Source of the DNA: Sebastes aleutianus
Taxonomy: Eukaryota; Chordata; Actinopteri; Perciformes; Sebastidae
Assembly: GCA_916700875.1 (NCBI GenBank)
Contig: CAKAKS010000039.1
Coordinates: forward strand, 20,144,367 to 20,208,366
DNA: 64,000 nucleotides
Reading direction: 5' to 3'
Shown piece after piece: positions 1-15,600 of this stretch (the first letter of the stretch is position 1; every line of letters begins with the position of its first letter). Made by a program: the position numbers and the translations under genes. The notes beneath the pieces were generated by a model that did not search any database, was not told where the DNA came from, and was given only the letters and a program-made list of their open reading frames with translations.

Positions 1-518
1 GAAAAATAAACTTGCTTTATGCAAACATATGTATATATTTATTATTGAAAATCAATTAACAACACAAAACAAAGACAAATATTGTCCAGAAACCCTCACA
101 GGTACTGCATTTAACAACTGTCAGTGTGTCAGTGTGCTGACTTGACTATGACTTGCCCCAAACTGCATGTGATTATCATAAAGTGGGCATGTCTGTAAAG
201 GGGAGACTCGTGGGTACCCATAGAACCCATTTTCATTCACATATCTTGATGTCAGAGGTCAAGGGACCCCTTTGAAAATGGCCATGACAGTTTTTCCTCG
301 CCAAAATTTAGCACAAGTTTGGGGCGTTATTTAGCCTCCTTCACGACAAGCTAGTATGACATGGTTGGTACCAATGGACTCCTTCCTTTCTAGTTTCATA
401 TGATGCAGGTGTCATTACTGTAGCTTCAAAACGGGGCCAGGTACAACGTCCGAAAGATCGATTGCGTTAATGTGTTAAAGAAATTAGTGGCGTTTAAAAG
501 AAAAAAGCTACAGCCCTA
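1..518. mobile_element. hAT-like non-autonomous element, family A, left end outside window
   Basis: It shares a long central block (containing TTGTCCAGAAACCCTCACAG and TCGTGGGTACCCATAGAACC) with copies at 9260-9905 and 24035-24684. The right end is CAGCCCTA at 511-518, matching the terminal inverted repeat of the complete copy. It lies in the ano3 intron before exon 607. No coding capacity was seen. Confidence 0.8.
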
Positions 519-606
519 ATAAATATGTTTTCTTTCTGTATTTTGAAGATCTTTAAAGTGACTAGTGAAATAACCTCCACCCGTCCTCTGTCCCTCTCGT
601 CCTCAG

Positions 607-3600
607 GCATGCACACCAGCATCAGTGAGATCCTGAAGGAGAAGAGCCTGAAGCCGTCTCGCCGCAGCCTGCCCTGCCTGGCCCAGAGTCAGACGCATCC
701 AATCAACCTCAACCTCTTCCTGTCTGTGCCTCTGAGCCCGGAGCCCAAACCAGAAGTCGAGGGTCTGAGTCAGAGCATCAGCACCTCCTGCAGCCTGCTG
801 CCCCCGCAGACAGGTCAGTCTCACTGACGTCGTCCTGAACCCATTAAGATGCTTCAGTGTTTCAGTGGCTGCATCAGTTTGAATCACTGATGTGTGTCGA
901 TTTTAAAGTTTACCTTGGTAACTTCTTTTTTGTACTCTATTTAGATGCCTACAAGGAGGCCTTTAAAGTGAGGGTAGGCAGAACGTTTTTAGCTTCATTG
1001 GGCAAAAATTCCATAATAACCTTTCAGCATATTGTAATTCAAGTGCTCTGAGAGAAAACTAGACTTCTGCACCTCCTCGTGACTCTGTTTTTTAGGCTTT
1101 AAAGAACCTAGTTCGTAACGGGAGACTTTGGCCAATCACAGGTCATTTCAGAGAGAGAGCGTTCCTATTGGCTGTTCATTCAAGGGAGTCAACTGTCAAT
1201 CACTCGCGAACTCCGATCAAACGGTCAAACGAGGCAGCGCTGATCAAATATGAATCAATATTCTGTTCCTGTAATGCCTATTTCTCTCCTCAAATGTTTT
1301 CTTCCGGTCTGTGAAATCTTGCAGCTGCTGTTAGGAGCACCAGAGGACACAGAGGCACATGATTTTATTCAGATTACCTGTTCAATTTATTTTTATATAG
1401 CGTCAACAGAACTTATCTCGAGATGCTTTTCATATAGAGCAGGTCCAGACCGCACTCTAGAATTTAGAGACCCAACAAGAGATCCCATAAGCATGCATTG
1501 TTATGCGACAATGGCAAGGAAAAACTCTCTTTAGCGAGTAGAAACCTCGGCCAGAACCAGTTTCTGTGTAGGCGGCCATCTGCCTCGACCGGTTGGGTTT
1601 AGGGATATAGTGACCTTTTTATAATAGTGATGCAAACTGTTTATTTTATTTTGTCTGTATGGTGTGTTTCTTCATTCTCTCCATACTCTGCACTGACTGT
1701 GTTGAATGTTATGTTCAACAGGAACAGAGTTGGTTGCTACACAGATGTTCATGATGTTTGTGACATTTAAAGATCCAGTGTGTAGGATCTGGCGACATCT
1801 AGTGGCAAGGTTGCAGATTGCAACCAACTGAAACTTCTCCCGTGTGGCAAGCGTAGATGAGAACTACGGTGGCCAACATGAAAACATGAAAATGCGTAAT
1901 GTCCCTATCTGTTTGTCTGTTCTGGGCTGCTGTAGAAACATGGCAGCCGGCTCATTCTAAAGTAACGAAAACACAACGATTCTTATTTTCAGGTGATTAT
2001 ACACTAAAGAAAATGTACTTATTAATATTATATTATATTTCTGCCAATACATCCCCATAAATGCTACACACTGTTCCTTTAAGGCGTGTGCACAATATTG
2101 ATTGAGCAGATTGTGATAATGCTGCAGCGGATTTAGAAAAGTCACATATGTCTGGTGCACTTTCAGAGGCAGTGAGACCGTCTGGGGAAAAAAAACTGTT
2201 GCAAGGAAACAATAAATATGCAGTGGTTTAAAATGCAAATGTGAGAGGGAAAATTATTCAGTCGTATTAATATCTTCAAGAATATTCAGAGGATATTGAC
2301 AATGAGGGCTCTAGTAGCGCATGCAGCATGTTGGTATTTTCATGACCTTGAGACGCCCTTGCCCGACCCTTTGGTATTTTGTGCAGTGTGTAAAAGTGAG
2401 AAGGGAGATGCAGTTTCATGCAGATGAGGCAGCACAAGGTGAGGTGTTGCTATTTTGGTGAAAAGCGTCTCTGTCGTTGTGCTGAAAATAGACATCTGAG
2501 GAGGAACAGGTCTGTTTTCTCTCTGAGGTCTGAGGACGGTGCAGAAGGAGAGAGTGAACGCAGACCAGCCAGCTTCCCACCTGTCTGTACACTGACAGAC
2601 GGGTTTGATGGAGTGTTAACCTAAAATGTGAAATGTTTAGTTGTACTGTTATTGTACTAATTTTACTGTGTTTTCAATCATGTAACGCAGCACCTTAAAC
2701 TGGAAACGTTTCGATAGATTCACATCGCATGGCTCCTTGCTGTGTGAAAACGCAGCTTGATCTCAGACTGTTTTTGGATTCTTCACGGCGCCCCGTGTAG
2801 CCCAAAGTTCTGAGTCATTTCTCAGCTCAGTTGACACTTTCATCACCAAATATAAATGGATTGTGTTGGCTTTCAGTGTGGAGGAAATTCACACTGATGT
2901 CTGAAAAATAGACACATCACCACCATCAATATTCCCCACAACTTTCTGGACTTTCTAGACTAAACCTTCTGTGCACTTTGGATATTAGTTGAACAAACTG
3001 GATGAAGTTGATTTGCGTCGTTCATTCTGATGTTTAGGATTGTTTGTGGCGGGTAATAGATACATTCTTCCCCTTTTATTATAATGAAATCAACAGTGGT
3101 GGATGAAGTACCTCAAAAAGCCACACTTGAGTAAAAGTACAGATATCTAACCAGGAAATGACTTTAGTAGAAGTTAAATTCGCCTAATAGAATATTCCTT
3201 GAGTAAAAGTCTTAAAGTATCTGATATTTTCTGTACTTAAGTATCAAAAGTAATTTTCTGATATTTAATGTACTTAAGTATTGAAAGTAAAAGTACAATT
3301 AAATGCTGTTAATAAAAAAGACTTTGACATTTATGAAGTTTATTCCTCTTAACATGTACACCACCTTAAAAAGGGAGGCTACATTACACTTGAAGAAAAA
3401 CGAGGTCCTCACAACTTAAAGGATTTAATGAATAAAATCCACTTTTTCCTTCCCTTGTAGTCGCAAATAGCAGGATCTGACATACAGCCCGTCTGGAGTT
3501 GAGCGGAAATCAAATCTTAACTACGGCTTTAAGAGCACTTTGTTTGCATTTGCCCATCACGTGAATGATGTAACTTGCAAGTCGATTTGCAACTGATTCA

Positions 3601-6600
3601 CCAAACCTGCTTGCTTGCAATAGTAACGAGTGACGAAGATACTTATGGGAAATGTATCGGAGTAAAAGTGAAAGTTGACAGAAATATAAAAACCCAAGTA
3701 AAGTACAGATATTCCCTAAAAATACTTAAATACTACCACCAAGTACACCACTGGATAGCAATAGCAAGCAGCTGTGGTGACTTTTCACTATTCTGTAGCG
3801 ATATAGTGATTCTGAAGATAATCACACTGCTCAGCTGTGATCTTTAAATAGACAGAAGATAGCAGCTTTCTCTTAATTTCAGCCTGGATCAGGGAAGATG
3901 CTGAAAAAAAAAAAAACGGTCACAGCTAGTGATTTTACATTAAAACTAAGTTCTTTCTGTCCAAGGCCCAATAATGAGCTAACACACACTAAAACACATT
4001 GTTGTCTAGAGACTCTAATTTAACTTCAGTTACTTAATGAAGCTGCTCAGTCTTGACGCATCCGTGATTTAAACGAAGTGCAAAGAAAAAAGCTAATTAA
4101 CCAATGCAGCTTTTTCCCCCACACATATTTGTAATAATAAAAAATGTTGGTCATTGATATTGTTGGAATAATTTCCATTTCTCACACTTGATTTCAGCAC
4201 AGCAGTGTAAAAAGGCTCTGACTGTAGTCACACCGAGCTGATCTGAGACATGAGACTGGAGAAATGAGCCAAGCTGTCACACATTGAGCTGTGAAATGAT
4301 ACATCTCCCTGTAGCTAGAAGGTGTAAACTGTGTCCATGTCATGCAATTAAAATGCATGTGTCATGAGATTTATACAGATGGATTGTTATACCCACTAAA
4401 TCTACTTTCCTCCTCATAAAAGCAACACATACTGTACCACATACCATTAGACAATGGAAAAGCCTTCATATGCTCTGCTGCAAAAGAGCTTCTGCTCGTC
4501 AATAAGGCAGACTTCTTCTTGTTTGCAGCAAAGAAAGGGAATCTGATGAGGTTTCAAAACACTGAGCTTCCAGAATAGGATTTCATAGCACAATCTGGAT
4601 CGTTTGCAACATTATTTTGTTTGTGCACATCAGTGGGATGAGATTCAGAAAGGAAACACTTTCAACATCGGTGCATGGATCTGTTAAATTGCATCAAGGT
4701 GTTTCTCTCAAGCTGGCGCCCACATTTAAATCACTTGGATTTAGCTCAGATCTAATTTCAATGTTGGCAATTGGATTAAGGAAAATATTGACTCGACCAA
4801 CAACAATACAGATGGGATGCTTTGTGTGGTTAGTTACCAGTTCAACAACTGTCTCATTGATGGTGCTGTGTTTGTGTGCAGCAGAAGATGGAAATGATCA
4901 GTATGTGGAGGAGTCCGAGGTGACTACGACTGAAACGAGAGCAGACGAGTCCTTCCCTCTCCAAAAGCCTGTCACACGTGCTAAATTGGAGGCCCGCACA
5001 GATTCAATTCAGGTACCACGCTCCCAGTAATCCACAATTATTGGCACGAATGTTCACAATGTCACTGAGAAGCTTCAAACATCATCAGTCCTGTGTTTTG
5101 CATCTAAAATTCATATATGAAACATTGTCGCTACAGAGAAAGAGTCCAGCTCGTTCCTCTGGGCTGTTTTTCCGAGATGGGAAAAAGCGTATTGACTACA
5201 TCCTGGTTTACAAGAAGTCCAGTCCACAGGTGGAAAAGAGGTGCACCTTTGAGAAGAATCTACGAGCTGAGGGTCTAATGCTGGAGAAGGAGGTAAACAA
5301 ATGATTGGTTTTAGAAGACTTTTATTTCCTTGATTGATTTCTCAACTCAGTTGTCAAACTCCTGTTTCTTTTTCATCTGAAAGCCCTCGTTGACGAACAA
5401 CGACATCATGTTTGTGAAAATCCACGCTCCTTGGGATTCGCTCTGCAAATACGCAGAGCAGATGAACATCCGAATGCCTTTCAGGTAACCGTAGTTAGAA
5501 TAAAAAGACTCTGGAAGGTGTGAAGGTCAGTTTTATTTCAGTGGCTGGCAACTTTATCCAGTCTCTCTAACTTGTCTTTTTTATTCTTTCAGGAAAAAAT
5601 GTTATTTTACGGACTGGAAGAGCAAAACCTTGGGCAGGTAAGTAGATTTAAGGTATAGGATTTATTTCTCCGTTGCTCTCGGGGAGCAGGAAGCTGGATG
5701 CTTCAGTGCCTCTAATGAAATTTGTGAGCAGCTCAGCTGCGAGGCTTTAAAGCGAGCTGTGGATGGTGTTTTAATACTAAAGTTATCAGTAAGGAACTCA
5801 AACAGAGAAAGTTAGCGCATCATTGATCTTTTTAACCCAAACACTGAGTGAGTATTAATTAGTCCAGAATTAATCAACCAGTTACACAAACTGCGAGTAA
5901 ATAAACGCTACGTATAGAGTCTGGGATTAGATTTTTAAATTAGAAAGTCACCTCCCTGTGTGCAGCACTGATAGCAGCAAGTAGCAATAACTGGAAAGTC
6001 GTTTAAAAATCAGTGATTAAGTGCAGTTGACTGCTATGTCTGTTTTTAATAATGTGATTAATTAAACTCTTCAAAAAGCACAGCATCCTGCACATCAGGC
6101 ACACTGTAAGATTGGCGGTGCTTTTTTCTATAAAATACTTTCAGTCAAATAATAAATGGAGCTGCGCAGGCTGATTAGCATACTATTTTTAGAGAGACAC
6201 ACTCGCGGGTCGTCACGAGGAACTTTTAACTGGTTATGAAACAGTCTCATTTTAATACTGAGGCGCAAACAAGACCATCAGCGAGAAGATTGACTTTTTC
6301 TATATAGTTATTCTTAATGCTCGTCATCGGTGCTACCGGGTCCAATTCCGGCGAAATCAGACAAAATCATGCGGGTTCAACAGAAAGTCCTTCACTACCG
6401 CTTTTGTCCACAGGGACCGCCAAAATCAACCCAAAATTAAAGTTCCTCGTAGTAACTTTAAGCTCTTGCTATGAGTTATGCGCATCCTACATGAACTCAA
6501 CATTTTCTGTCAAATTTAAGGTAGTTTTGGGGTATTATTTGGACTTTATATTGTTTTGCTTGTGCTCTACTCGCTGTTTTGAAGTGGGCAGGTGATGGCA

Positions 6601-9600
6601 CATATTTCCATGCACCAATCAGGATTTATCCAAATCAGATTTGAATAATAATTGGAGAACAGTTGTAGGCTTGTTTATTTATGTCACTAGTCCACTGTCA
6701 ATCAAGTGGTTGTGTTCCGAAACCTAACTTCCTGTGAAAACAGAAGTTTATTTTAAAAGGACACTATGCACGTAACGAGCGTATACTGACACGCCATCCC
6801 TGGTCCGTCCAAAAAGTACGCAAGAAAAGAGGGTACCCTTTGCGTCAGTCTCCGATGCCGAGGGGCACTGACCAAGCGGCGGTATTTGATGAGTTGGGAG
6901 TGAGAATGTGTTGGCTGACAATATGGATAATATTGATATTGTTCTTTCACCTTTACAAACAGTATCTTATGTACAATTTAATGGTTGTGCTTGAAGGACA
7001 CACACACACACACACCTACACACACAGAGCAGACGGAGATCACACAGACAACAATCACTCGCCCACCTGTCCAACTGAGAACAAAGCCCTGTCAAGTTTA
7101 GAGGGTGAAGAGTGATCTTAGTCATTGTGAACAATGAGGACCATTAGGATTTTCTCCTGCAGTCTTTTTCTAAGCTGTTGCTCTAAAAGAGAAAAATCTA
7201 TCCGAGCAGTAAATTATCTTTATGTGTTTACTAATGGTCTGCCACTAACTCACGTCCCTGTAAAGCTGAACAAATGGCCCGTGTGCAGGTGGTGACAGCT
7301 CGCTGGGTTGATATCATTACTTTCTGTACAGTACCTGTCCCCTTCACAACAACATTCATAAAATGCTCTCTGGCTACAGTTTGTTTTCACCCCCAAAATC
7401 CCCATTTATATTCATTAAATCCATATCAGAGCACATCCTGACAAATTCGACCTCTCCAGCAAATCTGGAGAAATATTACCCAGCCAGCTGATCTTTAGCT
7501 CTAGTGATATTAATGTTGGTCCACCACTTTGGCCCAGACTGAAATATCTCCACAACTATTCGATGGATTGCCATGAAGTTTTGTATACACATTCATGGTG
7601 CCCATGGGATGAATCTTACTGACTTTGGTGATCCTCTGACGTTTTATGCGTCCGCACGGTCGCAAAGTAAAGCCTCACAGAGCTGCTAGCGTGGCTGCAG
7701 ACTCTTATTCTTATCTCTATTTGTTAATCATGGAGGGACCTGGGGAATTAGAAATGTGTCTGGAAAGCAGGAACAGAGAGACAGACTACAATTTAGGAAA
7801 TCAATGCATGCCTTTAAACTTCAACTGGTCTTAAACCATGACTAACATGAAAAAAATGTATTGTCTTTTGAGTGGGATTTAGCAAGCTGTTTTCCTGGAT
7901 CGATGACTCTCAGTCTCATGAGTCACGAGCAACGTTAAAAATGGAAAAACGATAGTCTGCAGCGTGATGCCTGCAAATCGTGTGTGTGCATGTGTTAACT
8001 TGTTTTTAGTGGGTGTGTGAGGTGGTGTGAGCCTGTCAGGGTTGTGTCAGGGAGAAAGGTTAGGAACCACATCAAAGGAAACAATCTTCATGTTAATCTG
8101 CGCCGTTTAATCCTGTTTTCTCCATGCAGCAGGTTTCATCTGAGATGTCGTCAGATCAAAAGCTGGCTTCCCAAAAATCCCATGAAGCTGGACAAAGAGG
8201 CCTTGCCTGACCTGGAGGAGACCGACTGCTACACAGCCCCCTTCAGCAGAGCACGCATGCACCAGTAAGGAGGACACAGTCACACAGAAACTCATAATGG
8301 CAGCGTCTGTATCAGTAGTGTAATCTGATATTCATCCTGCTCCGTATCCCCACTTCCCCTCTCAGCCCTCACATCCATTCATGTCCTGAGCCCTCGACGT
8401 GGAATTTAGAAACCAGCAGTCTTGTATATTTTATAGCTTTGAGTCTGAACTCACAACAATAGCTGATCATAAATAAGATATCAAAATACGGCAGCAGATG
8501 TGCATGAAATGATTAGATTTCTCCCCCCGATGCCTTCCTGTCTTTTTTTTTTTCCTTCATTTTGATGAAAGGCATCATCTAATCTCATCTATCAGTGAAT
8601 CGTTTCCACTTTTCCTTTCGCTTGTCAGCCTTGATGTTTCTTTTTAAAATAACGAACAATAACTTTACACCACAAATTAATGAGCTTTGCATCAATACTG
8701 CCTCTCATTAAAAGGCTGTGACTGGATGATATTGATGTATCGTTACGTGATGAATAACTGAAGGAGTGTGCCGTTACTTTCCAGCTTCGCTATCAACAAT
8801 AGAGAGACCTTCTTCTCCAATTCCACCAGAAGCAGAATAGTCCATCATGCGCTGCAGCGCACCAAGTATGAGGAAGGGAAATCAAAGATAGGTAAGGCCC
8901 CACGCTTGCTACTTTCTCTTCTTGCTCCTCGCGTACTAAACATTATTCCTAGCAGAGTCACATTAGTGTCGAGGGATTCCCATTCTCATTTATATGTAAT
9001 AATGTACAAGTATCCATCATGGTGACCTATTTAGCACAATTTATTCACTGAGAAGGGGATGGAGTCTAGAAATAAATTGTTTTTTAATGTTTGTTCCTGT
9101 TAAATGTACAGCTTTATTCACCAGCAACATTCGTATTAAACATTACAGAATCAGCCCAAAATAGTTAACCCATTTGTGCCCAAAGACTATATTTAGTATG
9201 ATAGGGAAAAATGCCACAACATTTGTTCTGATTGTTCAAAAGACTTGAAATTTGGGATGGACTATGGCTGTAAATCAATACAAATATTTAATTTTAATTA
9301 ATCACATGATTGTCCATTGTTAATCACGATTAATTCCACATTTTTTATCTGTTCAAAATGTACCTTAAAGGGAGATTTGTATTTAATACTCTTATCAACA
9401 TGGGAGTGGGAAAATATACTTGCTTTATGTAAATATATGTATATATTTATTATTATAAATCAATTAACAACATAAAACAATGACAAATATTGTCCAGAAA
9501 CCCTCACAGGTACTGCATTTGGCATAAAAAATATGCTCAAATCATAACATGGCAAACTGAAGCCCAACAGGCAACAACAGCTGTCAGTGTGTCAGTGTGC

Positions 9601-12600
9601 TGACTTGACTATGACTTGCCCCAAACTGCATGAGATTATCATAAAGTGGGCATGTCTGTAAAGCGGAGACTCGTGGGTACCCATAGAACCCATTTTCATT
9701 CACATATCTTGAGGCCAGAGGTCAAGGGACCCCTTTGAAAATCGCCATGACAGTTTTTCCTCACCAAGATTTAGCATAAATTTGGAGCGTTATTTAGCCT
9801 CCTTCCCGACCAGCTAGTATCCATTCCTTAAGTTTTCTAGTTCTATAGAAATGGAAATTAGTGGCGTTGAAACGAATTTGCGTTAACGCGCTATACGCCA
9901 TAGTCGACATATAAACACTAAAATTGTGTTTTTTAAATGTTTTCTATATGAAATATTTCTAACACTTCATATGTGTGCATATATTTGATATTCAACTTGT
10001 TATGAGTTCATAGATACCAAATACTTGATTGTGCTCCTTGTAGTTTCTGAGAAACAGACATTTTCTTATCATACTATATCTAGTATATGGACACATGGGA
10101 CTACTGTTTTTTCTATAAAACAGTAGTCCCATGTGTCCACATACTAGATACAGTATGATAAGAAAAACCCACTTTTCAACTAAATGGTTTGACCGTTATT
10201 GAAAATTTCTTCATTTTTGTGCACGGGCAAATCCATAAATTAAACATTTCAGTTGCGGGCACAAATGAGTTAATGCCAATTAGTGGAAAAGGAACAAAAG
10301 ACACAATAATTCTGTCTGTATAGTTTTCCTGCCGGATGGTTTGTGTTTATTATGCCACTACTAAAACCATCAGAGTCACCAGTGAAAGAGTCTGTCTAGA
10401 TTTAGCTGTTAATTTGGCTTCATGCAGAGATAGCAGCATTTGTGGGGGGAATTATGCCTTTGTTTGTTGTTTTGCTGTGGGATAATTAAAATGTGCTGCT
10501 GCTGAGCTGTTGGTGTCGTCCAACTTGCGGCTGATCCCTCCTCTCCTTCTGGCTGTTGTTTTTTGGTATCGACAGTTACCAAACCGCCCGTCCACTCCCA
10601 CATCTACTATCTTGTCTGACTGCCGCCGACATGTTTTGCTGATTAGAGTTTGGCCTTGAAGGGTTGGAACGGATTTCACATTCATATTTTAATACTGTTG
10701 ACCACTCTACTTTCCAACAAATAAGATCAGCTCCGCAACAACAGTGGAAAATCCTTCTCAAATCCACCATCCTCCATCTGCTGCTGTTCTCACAATCTAT
10801 AGTCTGAGTCAGGGGATGACAATGGAAATGAATGCACTATTGTACTGTGAAAAACAACATTTCATTCATTACTGCTGCATATGGTACACTACCTGCAGCC
10901 AATTCAGTCAGTTTATTGTGAGTGAGTGATTTTACACCAAGTAATTATGGTAAATATGGTTAATTGCAGGTGTTTGCAGCTATTTGAACATCTAACCTGA
11001 GTGTTTTACGCCTCTAATGTGCTTGTCTAATACAGCTTGTCAGTTACACAATGCAGTAAATTGTAATGACTGTGGATAAGTGGGTTTAATGAATCTTTCA
11101 TTGGACCCCTCTCTCATTCGTTGTGCTTTTCAAGCTGCATCCTTTGACCTGACATCATGGTTTATTGTACTGCAGGTATCACCCGGTTATTGGGCAACAA
11201 CACATATGAGGCTGCATTTCCTCCTCATGAGGTGAGAAGATGTTTAGTTGTGCTGAAAAGCCGTAGAGACTCACACATTGTCAAAGTGTAAAATTCCTCC
11301 TGTAATGAAGAGTTCCCTTCTCTTTGTCTCATCAGGGCGGTTACAAGAGCAGACACCCAATTAAGACGCACGGCGCCCAGAACCACAGGCATCTCCTGTA
11401 TGAGCGCTGGGCCCGCTGGGGAATCTGGTACAAATACCAGCCTCTGGACCTCATCAGGTAAGAAACACAGAGCTGTTTTTGGACACTTATATGAGCTCTA
11501 GTGTCCTGGTTATAAGCCTCGATCTGTTTTTGTTTACATCCATCATGTGTTGTTTAAATAGAGCATACAGTAGAGTTGTTCATCTCCCTGTTTAAAGTAC
11601 ACGCCTATAAAGATATCCAGGTTTCTGATCACAGTCTGCTGTCTGAACTGGCTTGTTTATCGTCCCCTGATATCCCTGTGTATCTGATATTTCTGAACTA
11701 ATGTGGGTGAATCCACACTGTTGTGTTTAAGCACTGTCTTCTCATAAGACTGACAAGGAATGGTTCGATGTTTTGGAAAATACACTTATTCACTTTCGTG
11801 CCAAGAGTCTGCTGAGAAGATCAATACCACTCTTGAAGTACAGAGCTGGATCCAGGAGGCGATGAGATTTAAGACTGGAAACGGGAAACTACACTATATA
11901 AGTCCATGTAAATCCACACAGATATTTTGAATGGTGTACAGAACAAACATGGTAATTATTGAGTTTTAGAAATGCTGGTTGGCAGATTATTTTAAAAGTT
12001 TGGACAGAGCCAGGCTACAGTAGCTGTTTCTCCCTGCTTCCAGTCTTTATGTTAAGCTAGGCTAATTGCCTCCTGAGATGATAAATTATAAATTTGTCAA
12101 CCATCAGAGATTTTTATCAAACTGTTACAAAGGTAGCAACAGTTGTATTGTGTAAATGTTTCAAATAAAGAAGCAGATCTGCTTTATGGCAATATTGCAT
12201 TTACAGTGGCTATAATCAATATTTTTATAATAACAATCTATCAAATGACAATGTGAAAACAATGTGAGAGCGGTCGCTCGTAGTGATGAACCTACAGAGA
12301 ATTATCACCCGAATCTGCAGCTCCCCTCAGCTTTAGGCTGCATTCACACAAGATCAGGCGTTGCGGCGATTCTCTGCTGAGTTGTGCGGCAAGTCACTTT
12401 AATGGCCCATTAACTGCGACGATTAACATCTTTGTTCCCTCATGGCTGGGTTGTACAGCTCTGGATCGCCGGTTACGTGATTAGCCACCATAGCCTGACG
12501 TCGGGTTGCGTTTCTCCAAAGGTTCATTCTGTTTCTACTTTCCCACCGCAGGCCAATGCGTTGTTTTTTGGCAGCCGCAGCCCAAATGCATTACCCCCAT

Positions 12601-15600
12601 TCATATTGAATAGACAAACTTGCTCTCATTACCGCTCTCATAGTGTCATTTTCAGCTGCAGCGGGCAGCGGTTTCCAATGGATAAAGCTCTAAAAATCCA
12701 CTGTACACAACCTGCTCAGCATCAAACAGCAGACAATTGCAGTTTAGCGACTAGCTGGTGAACAGAGTGGAGCAGCTGAAGAGTCAGATATTTCTGTCAG
12801 GAGTTGGTGGAGACCAAAAACAGAGCTAAAAGAGAGTAAATATTGGACAGGTGGACAGAATCACGACTCAAAATGAATGATAATGACGCAAAACGTCTGC
12901 TATTGCTGCATTCACAAGGAATCAGGCCGACAGTAGACGGCAAACCAGATATCATGTTAATGGACGAAAGCAGGGGGGTAAAATTAGGTGAGGCCGGAAG
13001 AGAATACCGGTAACAGTAGACGCCATTGCCCAAAATTAAAATATTTTAACTTTTTTCCTTCCTCCGCGATGAAAAACAGCCGGATGTTATATAGCTCCCT
13101 CACACAAGGAGATAGCTGTTTAAGTTTGCAATAGAATATCAAGAGATATCCGCATTTTATAGCTACGTGCATTACTAGAACAATTACATAAAGAGGTAGA
13201 CACGAAATAATTTTATTTAATATATTTTATTCCATCACCATAGCAACATATCGTCATACGTGTTTCATTTTGCCGTACTGCCAATCTGTTGGACTGTTTG
13301 TTGGTTTTTCCCATGATGTGTTGTCCATCTGCCGTCTGCCTGATCCGTGTGAATGCAGCATAAGTAATGAGTTCTGTGTATCAACTTTAAGGGTGATGAT
13401 ATGTCAATTTTGTGTTCATAACTTGTTTCCGCTGCCCCCAAGTGGCAAAAAAAGCAGTTATTGATGTTGTTTAAAAGTTGTTGTTTTTTATCATTCTGAT
13501 GAAGTTCCTTTTTTTCAGGAATTTCATTCATTGGATTGGCTTTTCAGAACATTGTTTTATAAAACAATATATACTATATTGTGATAGAAGATTGTATCCA
13601 TCTTCCACCCCTATATCTTGGTTACAGAAACCTAGTGTATATCAGGCCTTTTCCTGAAACCAGGAACCATTACTGGGATACTAGTATGCATGTAAACAGA
13701 CTTAGGGAATATTTGCTGTCCCTCCTCATTGTTAATACAGCGTTGCATATACACTTGGGAGTTGCCTAATACAGCTAATTGCCACTGAGCTGCTTTACTG
13801 CAGCAGTTGTGAAATAAGTGTCCTGCTCAAGGGCACCCTGAAAGCTGTGGTTTAGGAAGCAGATACAGTTATTGATTCATTTCCCACCACATTATACTGT
13901 GTGACCTTTCAGCCCTGCAGCCTCCCCATCCATTAGATTACCACAACCGCCTCACAGTACTCTAACACATGGCCAAGTTTAATTAACAGTCACCACAGTT
14001 TATTGGTGAATGTTGACCGCTCTGTCTCTCCGTCTCTCTCCAGGCGGTACTTTGGTGAGAAAATTGGTCTTTACTTTGCGTGGTTGGGCTGGTACACCGG
14101 CATGTTGATCCCTGCCGCCCTGGTTGGCGTTTTTGTCTTCCTCTATGGCCTCTTCACTATGGACTCCAGCCAAGTCAGGTCAGTTCACACAATCTGCTGA
14201 TATAAGATGCACAAACTCTCTTGTATTGATATAAATGTAGAATACATGTATATTCTTGGTTGTTGCTGTCATTTCCTGATTCATTGTGTCACCAGTAAAG
14301 AGATTTGTGAAGCCTACACCACCAAAATGTGTCGTATGTGCGAGAACTGTAGCACGTGGAACCTGAGCGACAGTTGTGTCTACGCGAAGGTCAGTGCAGC
14401 TCTGGTGTTCATCTGTAGTCACAACATTTCAGTATGTTTCCTTATCTCTTCTAGCGCGCTACAAACTTGTTACGAACATTTTTAGGTCCAAAAACTCTCA
14501 TCACCCCATAAACTAAAGAGTTTTAAAGTTGTCTTTTGAATTAAAGTATATCATGATCACAAAGAGAAATAATGACGTATTTGAAACGATTTGAAAAGAT
14601 ATTGAAATACAAATCTATATTTTAAAGGTTAGACATTTTTTGAAATACACTTTATTACTTTCTTTACTTGGCAAGAGTAAAGTAAGAAGATCAGTACCAC
14701 TCTCATATGTGTCTGTTAAATATGAAGCAGCTGATTAGCTTATTTCAAAGAGTGGAAACAAGGGTTGACAGCTTTCCTGGCTTTGTCCAATGTTAAAACC
14801 ACAACTTGTCATTCTTAAAGCTGTTTCTCATCAGTGTGATGTGAAAATGTTTTACCGAAAATCCGTGTGCGAATTTTCCGCATGACAACTATGCACACCA
14901 CTTCCAGTGCAAATTATTTGTGTTGCCGTGTTCCATTTTCGTCAATGAGGCCAAATTTCCTCCTAAATAGTGCCTGTGTCCACTCTATAGACAGAGAATG
15001 TCTAAGGGGATCTAATCGGACCCCAAATGTGATGCTAACGCTAGCCGTTGTGGTGGCTAGCCCTGTTCCGTGACCACATATAACATTAGCAAGTGCATAT
15101 CAGCTACATTTCCATCTTCATCGTATCCCAGCTGCTGAGCAACCTCAAGCCATATATTGTCCTTTATTTGGTTGTTGAGGTAGTAGTGTTTGTCGACATT
15201 ATTGGATGTAGAGAAGGGGACGACCCATTGTTATTCTGACACAACAATAGTACGAAAAATGTCCCATTGGACCGAAAAAAGCCCATTTGACAGTCCGTTA
15301 CACCAAAAACAAACAAAAATGCACACTCTCCGTGCAACAAACAGAAGCACATAAGTCAGTTTCATCAGAACATTTTATTGGTCAAACATATATTTCCTCA
15401 AACATATATTTCCGTCCGAATATTTTTCCCCCGCACAAATGTCCTGCAGGGCTGTGCTAGCACTGATAACAACCCACAAAAACGTTTTTTATAAATTTCC
15501 ATGGACATTTTTCAGACAAAAATTTGTGCTTTTACACATTATTTTTTGTACAGATTAAATAAACAAGATATAACGTGTTAATTGGTGAGCTTTAGAGGTG

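Noticed and set aside
814..4881. Missing ano3 exon corresponding to the mammalian SFADLSDFCLALG region
   Set aside because: Looked for in this intron and not found; exon phases join correctly without it, so no exon is claimed.
4617..5030. 137-codon open frame
   Set aside because: Only its last part (4882-5012) is ano3 exon; the rest is intron read through.
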